From NCBI RefSeq assembly GCF_019334305.1, contig NZ_JAHWGH010000018.1, positions 382,009 through 446,008 on the forward strand: a stretch of 64,000 bases of DNA, given 5' to 3'. Shown one piece after another: positions 25,718 to 35,062 of the stretch; positions within the stretch are counted from its first letter, which is position 1; each line of letters opens with the position of its first letter. Position numbers and translations under genes: made by a program. The notes beneath the pieces are model-generated. The model had not been told where the DNA came from. It did no database searches and saw only the letters and a program-made list of their open reading frames with translations. The stretch is from Rossellomorea orangium (lineage in GTDB: Bacteria; Bacillota; Bacilli; Bacillales; Bacillaceae_B).

Positions 25718-26776
25718 TTGTCCAAGTTTTTCACTAAAAAAGTATTAATGATCACCTTGATCATCTTACTGATAGCATTAATCGCCTTTTTTATACTTCC
25801 GGTTTCCGTAACTTTGATTACTGCGATCATCACCGCACTATTTCTCGAGCCTGCTGTGGGCTTTATTCAAAGACGATTTTCAACTAAACGGAGGTTCGCG
25901 GTTCTTTCCGTTTTTATTCTATTTTTGCTCCTCATTAGCGTTTCCTCATTTTTCGTCACCACTAAAGTGGTTGGAGAAGGAATCAAGCTTATCGAAGATG
26001 CACCCAAATACGTTAATCAATTAAGCGATATATGGCTCGATTATGAAGACCGATTGCTGAATGCAACAGAAGATCTTCCCGATGAACTCGTCAAGAGCTT
26101 TAGTGAAGACGTCCAAAGCTTTCTAAACAGCGGGAAAACGAAAATCCTTAATTCTTTCAATATTGAAAGAATCAGCCTTTTTTTATCGTATATCCCGAAT
26201 TATCTTGTAAGCTTTCTCGTCTATTTGATCGCTCTATTTCTATTCATGCTGGACTTACCCCGGATCAAGAGATCCATTTATGGTCATTTGACAGAACGAA
26301 CTGCTGAAAAAGTTACCTTTATGACGTCAAGACTTACATACGTCATTTTCGGATTCTTTAAAGCGCAATTTCTGGTAAGCATCATCATCTTTATCGTATC
26401 CTTGATCGGACTTCTTTTCATTTCTCCTGACGTGGCAATCGTCATGTCGATCATTATTTGGATAATTGATTTCATCCCACTGATCGGATCAATCGTCGTG
26501 TTGGGTCCTTGGGCAATCTTCCATCTGTTGACGGGAAACATCGCTCTCGGAACTCAATTGGCCGTTTTGGCCGCCATCCTTCTGATCATCAGGAGAACCG
26601 TCGAGCCAAAGGTGATGGGAAGCCATATCGGACTATCCCCACTTGCTACACTGATCGCCATGTATCTCGGCCTGAAACTCTTTGGGGTATTAGGATTCAT
26701 CATAGGTCCATTATTACTCATTGTGTTTAACTCAGCGAAAGAAGCAGGTATCATCAAAACCAACTTTAAATTATAA
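25718..26776 (+). CDS. AI-2E family transporter (YtvI-like)
   Basis: 352 residues with the topology of the AI-2E/YtvI/PerM family: two N-terminal membrane segments, a hydrophilic extracellular region (about 75-155), then five to six C-terminal segments. The family block WIIDFIPLIGSIVVLGPWAI and EPKVMGSHIGLSPLATLIAMYLGLKLFG are clear. Actual substrates of these Bacillus members are unknown, some being sodium/proton or signal exporters. Start TTG at 25718 with AAAGGGG 7 bases upstream; the longer frame from 25583 includes the promoter. Confidence 0.87.
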   Translation: MSKFFTKKVLMITLIILLIALIAFFILPVSVTLITAIITALFLEPAVGFIQRRFSTKRRFAVLSVFILFLLLISVSSFFVTTKVVGEGIKLIEDAPKYVNQLSDIWLDYEDRLLNATEDLPDELVKSFSEDVQSFLNSGKTKILNSFNIERISLFLSYIPNYLVSFLVYLIALFLFMLDLPRIKRSIYGHLTERTAEKVTFMTSRLTYVIFGFFKAQFLVSIIIFIVSLIGLLFISPDVAIVMSIIIWIIDFIPLIGSIVVLGPWAIFHLLTGNIALGTQLAVLAAILLIIRRTVEPKVMGSHIGLSPLATLIAMYLGLKLFGVLGFIIGPLLLIVFNSAKEAGIIKTNFKL

Positions 26777-26814
26777 AAGGACAAATCCCGGGGTTCTGGG
26801 ATTTGTCCTTTTTA
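26775..26814 (+). terminator. Terminator of the AI-2E-family permease gene
   Basis: AAAAGGACAAATCCC pairs with GGGATTTGTCCTTTT around an 8-base loop, with a TTTTTAT tail on the plus strand. The first pair overlaps the stop codon. Confidence 0.9.
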
Positions 26815-26855
26815 TATCTTCTTGGAGAATCTGTCTTCGAACGCAAATATCCCTA

Positions 26856-26893
26856 ATAAAAAACCTACTATGTGCAACCACATAATAGGTTTT
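26856..26893 (-). terminator. Intrinsic terminator of ctaM
   Basis: AAACCTACTATGTG pairs with CACATAATAGGTTT (one mismatch) around CAAC and is followed by TTTTTTATT on the minus strand, directly after the ctaM stop. Confidence 0.88.
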
Positions 26894-26896
26894 GGT

Positions 26897-27358
26897 TTAA
26901 TAACCGAGAATGGCTCTGATGACTGATGTCGTCTCTCCGCCCTTGTAAAAAACATAAAGAAGCATATAGACCGCGACACCCGTGATGGCCGTGAAGAACC
27001 AGATGAAGCTTGTAATCGGGCCAAGCTTACGATGCTTTTTAAGCTGGTCTTTATACCCTGTCCATAGGCTCAGGATACCAAATACGGCGCCAACCGTGGC
27101 CAATGTAATATGAAAGACCAGGAAGACCGTATAATAAAGCTTTATGTCGTCAGGACCACCGAACGATGTGTTTCCGACAAAAATCGTCCTGCTCAGATAA
27201 ATAACGAAAAAGATAAGGGCAAAGATTCCCGCGAGTGTCATCGTTTTCTGATGTTGTTCAATCTTTCTCTGTTTAATCTGCCACCATCCTATCGCCACAG
27301 TGACAGCACTTAACACGATAAAGCTCGTGCTTATTGTAGGTAATATAGGTAAATCCAT
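26897..27358 (-). CDS. ctaM: DUF420 cytochrome oxidase assembly protein CtaM
   Basis: 153 residues with four to five membrane segments (about 8-25, 40-60, 75-100, 118-140). The DUF420 pattern includes HQKTMTLAGIFALIFFVIYLSRT and YYTVFLVFHITLATVGAVFGI, with histidines in membrane segments that could bind heme or copper. In B. subtilis CtaM (YozB) is needed for assembly of the aa3 oxidase; here it is next to ctaG and the caa3 genes, supporting the same role. Start has GAGAGG at 7 bases. Confidence 0.87.
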   Translation of the reverse strand: MDLPILPTISTSFIVLSAVTVAIGWWQIKQRKIEQHQKTMTLAGIFALIFFVIYLSRTIFVGNTSFGGPDDIKLYYTVFLVFHITLATVGAVFGILSLWTGYKDQLKKHRKLGPITSFIWFFTAITGVAVYMLLYVFYKGGETTSVIRAILGY

Positions 27359-27470
27359 CTCTTTTCCTCTCTTTTCTAAAAAATGCTAGCATGAGTTAAT
27401 TTTAAAACCCGGATAGTTGAACGCTATGTATGTACAGGCATAACTTCACCTGGGCTACACCTGTATCATT

Positions 27471-28379
27471 TCATTGCTCCTGTAAGGGTGAATCTGCTAC
27501 AGGTTCATAGGAATGCTTCTCCTGCTGCTCCTGGTCCTTTTTGTACCACTGGAAGAATAAATTGAAAAGAACCACACCAAACACGATTTCCTGAACAATT
27601 TTCATCAACACTCCACCAAGCTGTTGATCATTAAGTGTTGACATGGAAGTAAATAATTCCGGTCCTGTCAGTGTCAGGCCTTCAAGTGTATTCACCGGTA
27701 CACAAAGAGACAACGCTTTAAGCCATTCATTTGGATCATAGTACGTTGCATACATCGGATTTTCCGCAAAAATGATTAACCCGCATGCCGGTGTCAATAA
27801 TACGGCACTACCCAATATATAACCAATGCGTTTTAATCCACTTAATTCAATATCTTCATCCACTGGATTGATCAATGGCCACCACATAAATACCGCTAGA
27901 AGGAATAATATGAAAGTGGTCAATCCATGGAGAGTCACATCCGTTCGTACGTTATCAAAGACTAACGGGATATGATAGATGGAAAAAACCAAGTTGAATG
28001 ACAATAAGGAGATCAGCGGCTTTGTCATAAAGCTGAATACCGACTTGACAACCGGCAGTTCAATCGTGGCTTTCCAAACCCAAGTTGGTATACCCAAAAT
28101 CAATAATGGCGTGAAGACTAGATATAAAAATGCCATCTGTGTCATATGAGCAGAAAACAATATCCCACTAAGTACCTCTACAGGAGAGCCTTTAATCGCA
28201 TAAAGCAAAACCATCGATACTATAAAAAATGCCGCTTCTTTTCCCGTCAATTTTCTATTATCCTTAAAACTGTCCCTCCACTTGATCGTGATCAAAAAGT
28301 AGAGTACAGTCAAAAACACCAACGTCATGAGAAAAAAAGGGCTCCATAACGCCATAAACCCAAAAATAGCCAAATGCAT
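27471..28379 (-). CDS. ctaG: Cytochrome c oxidase assembly factor CtaG
   Basis: 302 residues with seven predicted membrane segments. The caa3_CtaG family blocks are present: HMTQMAFLYLVFTPLLILGIP with membrane histidines, GLTTFILFLLAVFMWWPLINPV, and LTPACGLIIFAENPMYATYY. The B. subtilis protein is required for caa3 oxidase assembly, probably copper insertion. It follows ctaF by 288 bases occupied by a palindromic repeat, so it may depend on readthrough or its own promoter. Start has GAGGTG at 5 bases. Confidence 0.94.
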   Translation of the reverse strand: MHLAIFGFMALWSPFFLMTLVFLTVLYFLITIKWRDSFKDNRKLTGKEAAFFIVSMVLLYAIKGSPVEVLSGILFSAHMTQMAFLYLVFTPLLILGIPTWVWKATIELPVVKSVFSFMTKPLISLLSFNLVFSIYHIPLVFDNVRTDVTLHGLTTFILFLLAVFMWWPLINPVDEDIELSGLKRIGYILGSAVLLTPACGLIIFAENPMYATYYDPNEWLKALSLCVPVNTLEGLTLTGPELFTSMSTLNDQQLGGVLMKIVQEIVFGVVLFNLFFQWYKKDQEQQEKHSYEPVADSPLQEQ

Positions 28380-28465
28380 CTTCTCACCTCATTTCACAAT
28401 TAACACCTACCCCCATTATACTGACAACCCTCCCCCACTTCAATCTAAGGTAATGACAAGTTCAT

Positions 28466-28633
28466 GAACAATTAGAAAAGCGAAGGCGGCTTGGGCAGGC
28501 CCGACAAGCATAAGTCGAATCAACCGGAATGGCGCTCTTTGCCATTTTGGTTGATTTGACTTATGACCTCGAGGGACTAGCCGCCGGAGCTGGACAATGA
28601 AAAGCGGAGCCGACTGGGTTGGCCCGACAAGCA
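28466..28633. repeat. Composite palindromic intergenic repeat
   Basis: Two imperfect direct copies (28466-28510 and 28592-28633), both ending CCCGACAAGCA, flank a nested palindrome. ATAAGTCGAATCAACC (28510-28525) pairs with GGTTGATTTGACTTAT (28549-28564, one G-T pair), enclosing AATGGC/GCCATT; outside it, GGCGGCT (28485-28491) pairs with AGCCGCC (28579-28585). From memory this resembles an abundant intergenic repeat of many Bacillaceae genomes. It separates ctaF from ctaG. Confidence 0.75.
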
Positions 28634-28635
28634 CG

Positions 28636-28666
28636 AAAAAAAGCCAGCCAAAAGGCTGACTTTTTC
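28636..28666 (-). terminator. Intrinsic terminator of the ctaCDEF unit
   Basis: AGTCAGCC-TTTT-GGCTGGCT (one G-T pair) with seven U on the minus strand, two bases after the ctaF stop. It should reduce transcription into ctaG. Confidence 0.85.
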
Positions 28667-28667
28667 T

Positions 28668-29000
28668 TTAGATCCATACAATTGTTAAAAATGTTAACAC
28701 TGTGATAAATGCAACAAGTGCACCGGAATACAGGAACAATGATGGTGCTTCATGACCTTTATGACTCATGTGCATGAAGTAATAAAGTTGAAAAACCAGT
28801 TGAACGACGGCAAGTAAGAGAATGAATGGTACCACGAAGTACTTATCAAAATCCCCTGCCACTGCAATAAAGGCCACCAATGTTAAGAAAATCATTAACA
28901 TGAATGATGTTAACTGCATTCTCATGTCTTCTGCATTCTTCTTACGACGGTATTCGTAATCTACACTTGGGTTACCTGAAGTTGATTGTTGATTCGCCAT
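28668..29000 (-). CDS. ctaF: Cytochrome c oxidase subunit IV
   Basis: 110 residues with three membrane segments (about 30-47, 52-75, 88-108), matching subunit IVB of Bacillus caa3 oxidase. LLAVVQLVFQLYYFMHMSHKG is the family signature. Its ribosome binding site GGTGG lies inside the last codons of ctaE and the gap is 4 bases, so expression is tightly linked. Last gene before the terminator. Confidence 0.95.
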   Translation of the reverse strand: MANQQSTSGNPSVDYEYRRKKNAEDMRMQLTSFMLMIFLTLVAFIAVAGDFDKYFVVPFILLLAVVQLVFQLYYFMHMSHKGHEAPSLFLYSGALVAFITVLTFLTIVWI

Positions 29001-29004
29001 CAGT

Positions 29005-29634
29005 TTATCCCACCATTCCCATTAAGTATACTACTGTAAAGATAAATACCCATACAACGTCGATAAAGTGCCAATATAGTGAAGCTAAATAGAACTTCGG
29101 AGCATTGTATAGATTTAAACCACGTTTTGCATTACGAAGCATCAAGCTTACAATCCATAGAAGACCGAAAGCAACGTGTCCCCCGTGGAAACCTACAAGA
29201 GTGTAAAAGGCTGAACCAAATGCACTACTAGTAAAAGTATGCCCGTATTCATGTACGTAATGATTAAACTCGTAAATCTCCAATCCAAGGAATCCGGCAC
29301 CGAGGAGAACAGTAATCAATAACCAGGCCTGCATCCGTTGGAAATTATAGTTCTTCATATGATACATCGCATACACACTTGTCAGTGAGCTTGTTAAAAG
29401 AAGCATCGTTGCTAAAAACGATAGCGGTAAATCAAATAAATCCGTTGTAAGTGCATGACTGTCACTTGGAACTTTATTTTTAAGAGCTAAGTACGTTGCG
29501 AATAGAGATCCGAAAAGTACTGTTTCTCCACCAAGGAAAAACCAGAAGCCCATAAATTTATTTTTCCCCTCAAGGGTAGCCTTTTCAGGGGAGGCCGGCC
29601 AGGTCTTTGGCGTGAACTTTTCTTCAGCGTGCAT
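29005..29634 (-). CDS. ctaE: Cytochrome c oxidase subunit III
   Basis: 209 residues with five membrane segments, the short subunit III of the caa3 oxidase. The blocks FWFFLGGETVLFGSLFATYLAL near residue 30 and GFHGGHVAFGLLWIVSLMLR near residue 148 and the end YWHFIDVVWVFIFTVVYLMG are diagnostic (each cited stretch read at those positions). The start overlaps the ctaD stop by one base (TAATG), indicating translational coupling. Confidence 0.96.
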   Translation of the reverse strand: MHAEEKFTPKTWPASPEKATLEGKNKFMGFWFFLGGETVLFGSLFATYLALKNKVPSDSHALTTDLFDLPLSFLATMLLLTSSLTSVYAMYHMKNYNFQRMQAWLLITVLLGAGFLGLEIYEFNHYVHEYGHTFTSSAFGSAFYTLVGFHGGHVAFGLLWIVSLMLRNAKRGLNLYNAPKFYLASLYWHFIDVVWVFIFTVVYLMGMVG

Positions 29635-31502
29635 TATGCCTTACCCCCTTTATCGTCATCCATTAAATCTTCTTTGTGTACATGATACCCATGATCGTCC
29701 AATACAGAACGCAGGAACATGGATCCCAATGTAATCAACATACCGATGACTAGTACCGGCAGTGCCCATGCTTTATCATCAACGTGGTACATTGCACCGA
29801 ATGCTGCAATGAACAATCCAAGTGAGATGAAGAAAGGAAGAATGGAGTTATTCGGCATATGGATATCACCGATAGGCTCAGCAGGAGTTAATCCTTTGTT
29901 GCCTTCCATTTTCTCTAACCAATAAGCGTCCAGACCACGGATAAGCGGAGTTTGCTTAAAGTTGTAGAATGGTGGTGGTGACGGGATCGCCCATTCGATG
30001 GTACGTCCATCTCCCCAAGGGTCATTGGCTACCTTCACTCCTTTAACTTGAGTGACAATAATATTAATCACATAAACGATGACGGCTACGCCCATGAATC
30101 CGGCACCGATGGAACTTACTAAGTTTGCCGTTTCGAATCCTTGACCAGGCAAGAACGTCCAAACACGGCGAGGCATTCCCATAAGTCCAAGGAAATGCTG
30201 AATGAAGAAAGTCAAATGGAATCCGATAAAGAACAACCAGAAAGCAATCTTCCCTAAGAAGTCATTTAACATCGTTCCAAACATTTTAGGCCAGTAATAG
30301 TGTGTACCTGCCAATAGGGCAAATACTACTCCACCTACGATAACGTAATGGAAATGGGCTACTACAAAATACGTATCATGGAACTGATAATCTGCCGCTG
30401 CAGAAGCCAGCATGATTCCTGTTACCCCACCCGCTACGAATGTAGGAATGAAAGCTACAGCATAAAGCATCGGAGTCGTGAATGTTAAACTTCCTCCCCA
30501 CATGGTAAGGACCCAGTTAAAGATCTTTATACCTGTTGGGACGGCGATGGCCATAGTCGCTACAGCGAAAATAGCATTCGCGATTGGTCCTAATCCTACT
30601 GTGAACATATGGTGAGCCCATACCATGAATCCTAAGAAACCGATCAATACGGTCGCAAATACCATGGATGAGTAACCAAATAAGCGTTTTCTAGAGAAAT
30701 GTGGAATGATCTCAGAGAAAATTCCGAATGCCGGTAATACTAGGATGTATACCTCAGGGTGACCAAAGATCCAGAAGAAGTGCTCCCAGATAATTGTATT
30801 CCCTCCATTCGCTACATCGAAGAAATTCGCTCCGAACATACGATCAAATAACATTAGGAAAAGTCCTACCGTTAATGCCGGAAACGCGAAAAGAATAAGT
30901 GCAGATGTAACAAACACTGTCCAAGTGAATAATGGCATACGCATATATGTCATTCCTGGAGCACGCATATTAATGATGGTAACAAGGAAGTTGATACCAC
31001 CTATCAGCGTACCTGCACCGGCTATCTGTAACCCGAGTACATAGAAGTCGATTCCGTGACCGGGTGATGCCATGGATAGAGATGCATATGAAGTCCATCC
31101 TGCATCTGGTGCTCCTCCCATGAACCATGAAAGATTCAGGAATACCCCTCCTAAGAAGAATAACCAGAACCCTAATGAGTTCACGAAAGGAAACGCAACG
31201 TCACGAGCGCCGATCTGCAATGGTACGACTGCATTCATGAACGCAAATATTAGTGGCATTGCAGCCAAGAATATCATCGTTGTACCGTGCATGGTTAATA
31301 GTTCGTTGTATAAACCCGCACTAACAAAATCATTGTTAGGAACTGCAAGTTGTATACGAATGATAAGAGCTTCCAAACCACCGACAAGGAAGAAGAATCC
31401 TCCTGCCATTAGGTAAAGGATGGCGATCTTTTTATGGTCCACTGTTGTCATGTAGTCCCATACAGTCGCGCCGAAGCCTTTTTTCTGTGCATAGCTACTC
31501 AC
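29634..31502 (-). CDS. ctaD: Cytochrome c oxidase subunit I (caa3)
   Basis: 622 residues with 12-14 membrane segments. Heme-copper ligands are all present: the low-spin heme histidine in LLTMHGTTMIF, the CuB/cross-linked Tyr motif FGHPEVYIL, HHMFTVG for CuB, and FHDTYFVVAHFHYV for heme a3 and heme a. The HPEVY tyrosine shows a type A oxidase. The C-terminal extension carries segments otherwise found in subunit III. Start is GTG with GGGAGG 7 bases upstream. It is the catalytic core of proton-pumping respiration. Confidence 0.97.
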   Translation of the reverse strand: MSSYAQKKGFGATVWDYMTTVDHKKIAILYLMAGGFFFLVGGLEALIIRIQLAVPNNDFVSAGLYNELLTMHGTTMIFLAAMPLIFAFMNAVVPLQIGARDVAFPFVNSLGFWLFFLGGVFLNLSWFMGGAPDAGWTSYASLSMASPGHGIDFYVLGLQIAGAGTLIGGINFLVTIINMRAPGMTYMRMPLFTWTVFVTSALILFAFPALTVGLFLMLFDRMFGANFFDVANGGNTIIWEHFFWIFGHPEVYILVLPAFGIFSEIIPHFSRKRLFGYSSMVFATVLIGFLGFMVWAHHMFTVGLGPIANAIFAVATMAIAVPTGIKIFNWVLTMWGGSLTFTTPMLYAVAFIPTFVAGGVTGIMLASAAADYQFHDTYFVVAHFHYVIVGGVVFALLAGTHYYWPKMFGTMLNDFLGKIAFWLFFIGFHLTFFIQHFLGLMGMPRRVWTFLPGQGFETANLVSSIGAGFMGVAVIVYVINIIVTQVKGVKVANDPWGDGRTIEWAIPSPPPFYNFKQTPLIRGLDAYWLEKMEGNKGLTPAEPIGDIHMPNNSILPFFISLGLFIAAFGAMYHVDDKAWALPVLVIGMLITLGSMFLRSVLDDHGYHVHKEDLMDDDKGGKA

Positions 31503-31531
31503 GATTAAACCTCCCTTTTACTAATCCCCAA

Positions 31532-32608
31532 TTAATCTTGAACCTTTAAGCCCATTAAATACTCTGCAAGTGCATCGATTTCATCTTCCTGCAGGTTTCC
31601 ATATGTACCTGTCATCTTATTGCCTGGTTTGTACTGCTCAGGGTCGGAAATCCAATTTTTCAACTCTTCTTCGTTATGATCTAATATTCCGGCAATACGG
31701 GAACGCTCACCGAAGTTAGATAAGTTTGGTGCCAGTCGAGCTGATTCAGGTCTTCCATCCTGTGGTGATACTGCATGGCAGCTTAAGCATTTTTTGTTGA
31801 AGATTTCTTGTCCTTGTTGTGCTACATCAGAAGTCGGTTTCGGCTCCCCTGCATTTTTCATATCTTCAACCCATGCTGTGAATTCTTCTTTAGGAAGCGC
31901 TTTAACTTTAAAGTCCATTAAAGCATGTGAAGGACCGCAAAGCTCCGCACATTTACCATAGAATAATCCGCCTGCCTCTTTAGACTTATCCCCGTCAAAC
32001 TCAAGGAAGAATGTATTCACACCATCAACGTTTGTATCAATCTTTCCTCCTGCAGCAGGAATCCAGAATGAGTGTTTTACATCTGAAGCTGTCACATTGA
32101 AATATACTTTCTGATCTGTTGGGACAACTAAATCTTGAGATGTGATAATCTTTTCATCAGGATATTCGAATTCCCACCAGTAAAGGTTGGCACGTACATT
32201 CACGACTAATGCATCACGATTGCCGTCTGCATCCTTTTTATCCATTGCCTTTGTATCCGCTAACTCGAATGTTGCTGTAACAGTAGGGACGGCCAGGATA
32301 ATAAGAAGAATGATCGGAATAACGGTCCACACGATTTCAAGTGTGTGACTTCCTTCTACTTGCTTAGGGATTTTTGTATCCCCTTTCTTTCTACGGAAAC
32401 GAACAATCGCAACCATATAGACAGCGATGACTACAATGATGACCAATACCATAATTAATGTTGCAAGTATCATCAAATCATATTGTGTCTGTGCAACTTC
32501 ACCGGCTGGCTGCAATGTGGAGAGAAATGGCTCTCCACAGCCAGAAAGAACCAGCGCTAACATTGCTAGAATTGAGAATAAGCGCCACTTAGATAGCCTT
32601 GCTTTCAT
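31532..32608 (-). CDS. ctaC: Cytochrome c oxidase subunit II fused to cytochrome c
   Basis: 358 residues. A lipoprotein signal ends in LVLSGCGEP, then two membrane segments (about 42-66 and 90-110), the CuA cupredoxin domain with GKCAELCGPSHALMDFK (the Cys, Cys, His and Met ligands), and a C-terminal cytochrome c domain with the heme site CLSCH and a distal Met in GNKMTGTYG. This fusion defines a caa3-type enzyme that takes electrons from cytochrome c. First gene of ctaCDEF; the AGAGGGG site is 12 bases from the ATG, rather far. Confidence 0.96.
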   Translation of the reverse strand: MKARLSKWRLFSILAMLALVLSGCGEPFLSTLQPAGEVAQTQYDLMILATLIMVLVIIVVIAVYMVAIVRFRRKKGDTKIPKQVEGSHTLEIVWTVIPIILLIILAVPTVTATFELADTKAMDKKDADGNRDALVVNVRANLYWWEFEYPDEKIITSQDLVVPTDQKVYFNVTASDVKHSFWIPAAGGKIDTNVDGVNTFFLEFDGDKSKEAGGLFYGKCAELCGPSHALMDFKVKALPKEEFTAWVEDMKNAGEPKPTSDVAQQGQEIFNKKCLSCHAVSPQDGRPESARLAPNLSNFGERSRIAGILDHNEEELKNWISDPEQYKPGNKMTGTYGNLQEDEIDALAEYLMGLKVQD

Positions 32609-32710
32609 AGCTTAATCAAACCCCTCTTTCATGTAATGTACTTTGGAATAAAACAAGGACCCATAAAAATATCTATTTGGATTTCTTATCAGAAAGAATT
32701 CCCACTAATC

Positions 32711-33625
32711 TTAAAGTACCGTAACGATGACCATCGCTACGAACAAGATAGTCAAGTAGTTTAATGAATAAACGAACATAAGCTTTGACCACTTAATATC
32801 ATCTTTCATCTTATAACCTGCCAATCCAAGTGCCAGCCAGCCAATATTAAAGGCTGTTGCAAGGACAAAGAAAAACATCCCGAGGTCCATCAAGAAGAAC
32901 GGGAGTGGTAATAGTGCCGCAACCCAGGCTACGATATGATGCTTCGTAGTGGCGAACCCCTTCACTACTGGAAGCATAGGAATATTCGCTGCCCTGTATT
33001 CCTCCACTCTCTTCATCGCCAAAGCATAGAAATGGGGAGGCTGCCAGATGAACATCATCAGGAATAATACCCAAGCAATCACATCGAGGTTTGCATCAAC
33101 AGCAGCCCAACCGATTAATGGCGGAACCGCACCTGAGATACTTCCTACAATCGTGTTACTCACATATTTTCTCTTTGACCACATTGTATATAATACAACA
33201 TAACTAAATACCCCGATCAGCCCAATGACTCCTGCAGTGATGGTCGTCATGAATAACATGATGAGACCGACTGCAATCATGATTAACCCAAGGGTCAATG
33301 CTTTTGGTCCATTGATCTTACCTGTTACGGTAGGTCTTTCTTTCGTTCGTTCCATCAAGTGATCGATATCCCGATCATACACATTATTGATGGAGCAGGA
33401 CCCCGCAATAATAAGGGAAGAACCTATCAACGTAAGAAACATGATATCCAGGGAATTCAGAAAGTGTGTATTCGTAAAATAAAAAGCTAACCACATACCT
33501 GTAAAGGTTGTAATTAAATTTGAATTAACGATCCCGATTTTAATGAGTGCCAAAAAATCTTTCCAAGCAGTTGAAGCTGTCACATCTGCTTTCTCAACGT
33601 CTGTCATGATTCGACTGTTAGACAT
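32711..33625 (-). CDS. ctaB: Protoheme IX farnesyltransferase (heme O synthase)
   Basis: 304 residues, UbiA prenyltransferase family with eight to nine membrane segments. The allylic diphosphate motif [19 protein letters not shown] near residue 88 and a second acidic region near residue 200 ([17 protein letters not shown]) are present. It converts heme B to heme O for the oxidase. Start at 33625 has GGAGAG 3-4 bases before AAAATG; the frame from 33652 would include this site. It precedes ctaC by about 100 bases and is divergent from ctaA. Confidence 0.96.
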   Translation of the reverse strand: MSNSRIMTDVEKADVTASTAWKDFLALIKIGIVNSNLITTFTGMWLAFYFTNTHFLNSLDIMFLTLIGSSLIIAGSCSINNVYDRDIDHLMERTKERPTVTGKINGPKALTLGLIMIAVGLIMLFMTTITAGVIGLIGVFSYVVLYTMWSKRKYVSNTIVGSISGAVPPLIGWAAVDANLDVIAWVLFLMMFIWQPPHFYALAMKRVEEYRAANIPMLPVVKGFATTKHHIVAWVAALLPLPFFLMDLGMFFFVLATAFNIGWLALGLAGYKMKDDIKWSKLMFVYSLNYLTILFVAMVIVTVL

Positions 33626-34104
33626 TTTCTCTCTCCTCTCTATAAAAAGCAAAGAGGTTTGCTTCCACCTCTATACTATATAGGAAATGATTAACTATTT
33701 CTATATTCCTCTGTAAATTCATTCACAGATAAGAAATAGTATATATGCTATCAATATTATATTAAACCATATATTTTTTCCTTTTTGGGGGAGAATTAGA
33801 CAATTATGTGAAGAAATTGTGAAGAAAGAAACACACACAGGTTTCTTCAAATTTCTACAAACATTTTAATCCCATCATACCACAAATCATGTCAAAGCGC
33901 TTACAGATTTTGTTTTTACGTAAATTAGTCCTTCCCTACTATTACTATTCTCTATTCTCCCTAGATAAATGCTCATAATTCTGTAACATTTTATCGGTTG
34001 AGTTTTTCAACCCTTTTATGTAATATCGTAGAGGCATATATATTTTTCTACTATATTTATTTATAGAAAGTGTGTAGAGTCTATTAATTAAGAAGGTGAA
34101 TAGA
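33626..34104. promoter_or_regulatory. Divergent ctaB/ctaA control region
   Basis: 479 bases without a gene, very AT-rich. It contains tandem TGTGAAGAAA copies (33807-33816 and 33818-33827, 11 bases apart), reminiscent of ResD targets of the TTTGTGAAT type, and a cre-like site at 33892-33905. In B. subtilis the ctaA and ctaB promoters are controlled by ResD and the cta operon by CcpA. Exact promoters are not clear by eye. Confidence 0.6.
33892..33905. promoter_or_regulatory. CcpA cre-like site in the ctaA/ctaB region
   Basis: TCAAAGCGCTTACA matches the cre consensus TGWAANCGNTNWCA at all positions but one (C for G at position 2). Placement between the divergent heme A genes agrees with known CcpA control of cytochrome caa3 in B. 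subtilis. Confidence 0.5.
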
Positions 34105-35022
34105 TTGCATAAAGGTGTTCACAAAGGATTAAAGTGGCTTGCCGTTTTAACTACATTGGGTATGTTATTTGTTCTATTAGGCGGTGCCCTGGTAACGAAA
34201 ACAGAATCCGGCATGGGCTGCGGGCGATCTTGGCCCCTTTGTAACGGACAGTTAATTCCAAGTGATATTACATTTGAACTTGTTATAGAGTTAGCACATC
34301 GCGTTGTATCCGGCGGTGTGGGATTATTAGTTCTCGCATTATCAATATGGTCATGGAAAGCGATTGGATATAAGCGTGAAACAAAATTCCTTGCGGCACT
34401 ATCATTCTTTTTCTTGGTATTACAAGGCTTGATCGGAGCTGCAGCTGTACTATGGGGACAATCTGATTTCGTCCTTGCTCTGCATTTCGGTATTTCCCTT
34501 ATTTCCTTTGCTTCCATATTATTATTGACGCTTCTGATATTTGAAGTCGATCAGAAGTTCGATGCGAATTCATTGGTTATCGACAAAAGAATGAGATTCC
34601 ATACGGTTGGTGTGACGATTTATAGTTATCTTGTTGTTTATACGGGAGCTCTCGTACGACATACTGAATCGAGTTTGGTGTGTAAGGACTGGCCACTATG
34701 TGTCAATTCTTCCCCCGGTCTGCCAACGAATATGTATGAATGGATCCAGATGGGGCATAGGGCTGCAGCAGGTTTTATTTTCTTGTGGATTGCATACATT
34801 ACCTATATTGCCATCAAAGAGCATAAGCATCAGAAAGTGATTTACTGGGGCTGGATCATAGCATTCACCCTCGTTTGTCTGCAAGTGATGAGTGGCGCAC
34901 TCGTAGTGTTCACAAGATTGAATCTGGCGATTGCGTTAATGCACGCCTTGATAATCGCTTGTCTGTTTGGGTTATTATGTTACTTCAACCTACTTGCTTC
35001 AAGGAGCAAGCGGAAAGCATAA
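34105..35022 (+). CDS. ctaA: Heme A synthase
   Basis: 305 residues with eight membrane segments in two four-helix halves. Each half carries the conserved pattern: [19 protein letters not shown] near residue 40 with the catalytic cysteine pair and ELAHRVVSG with a heme histidine, then [14 protein letters not shown] and MGHRAAAG in the second half. It oxidises heme O to heme A. TTG at 34105 has AAGGTG 6 bases upstream; the GTG at 34096 lies inside that site. Divergent from ctaB. Confidence 0.95.
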   Translation: MHKGVHKGLKWLAVLTTLGMLFVLLGGALVTKTESGMGCGRSWPLCNGQLIPSDITFELVIELAHRVVSGGVGLLVLALSIWSWKAIGYKRETKFLAALSFFFLVLQGLIGAAAVLWGQSDFVLALHFGISLISFASILLLTLLIFEVDQKFDANSLVIDKRMRFHTVGVTIYSYLVVYTGALVRHTESSLVCKDWPLCVNSSPGLPTNMYEWIQMGHRAAAGFIFLWIAYITYIAIKEHKHQKVIYWGWIIAFTLVCLQVMSGALVVFTRLNLAIALMHALIIACLFGLLCYFNLLASRSKRKA

Positions 35023-35060
35023 AAAAAAGGATTCCAGGGGTCATCCCCGGAATCCTTTTT
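35023..35060. terminator. Bidirectional terminator between ctaA and pyc
   Basis: AAAGGATTCC and GGGG pair with CCCC and GGAATCCTTT around TCAT, with A/T tracts on both sides; it serves both convergent genes. Confidence 0.92.
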
Positions 35061-35062
35061 AA

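Noticed and set aside
27411..27470. TACAGG/CCTGTA hairpin after ctaG as a terminator
   Set aside because: The stem is only six bp with a long loop and no U-tract follows on the minus strand.
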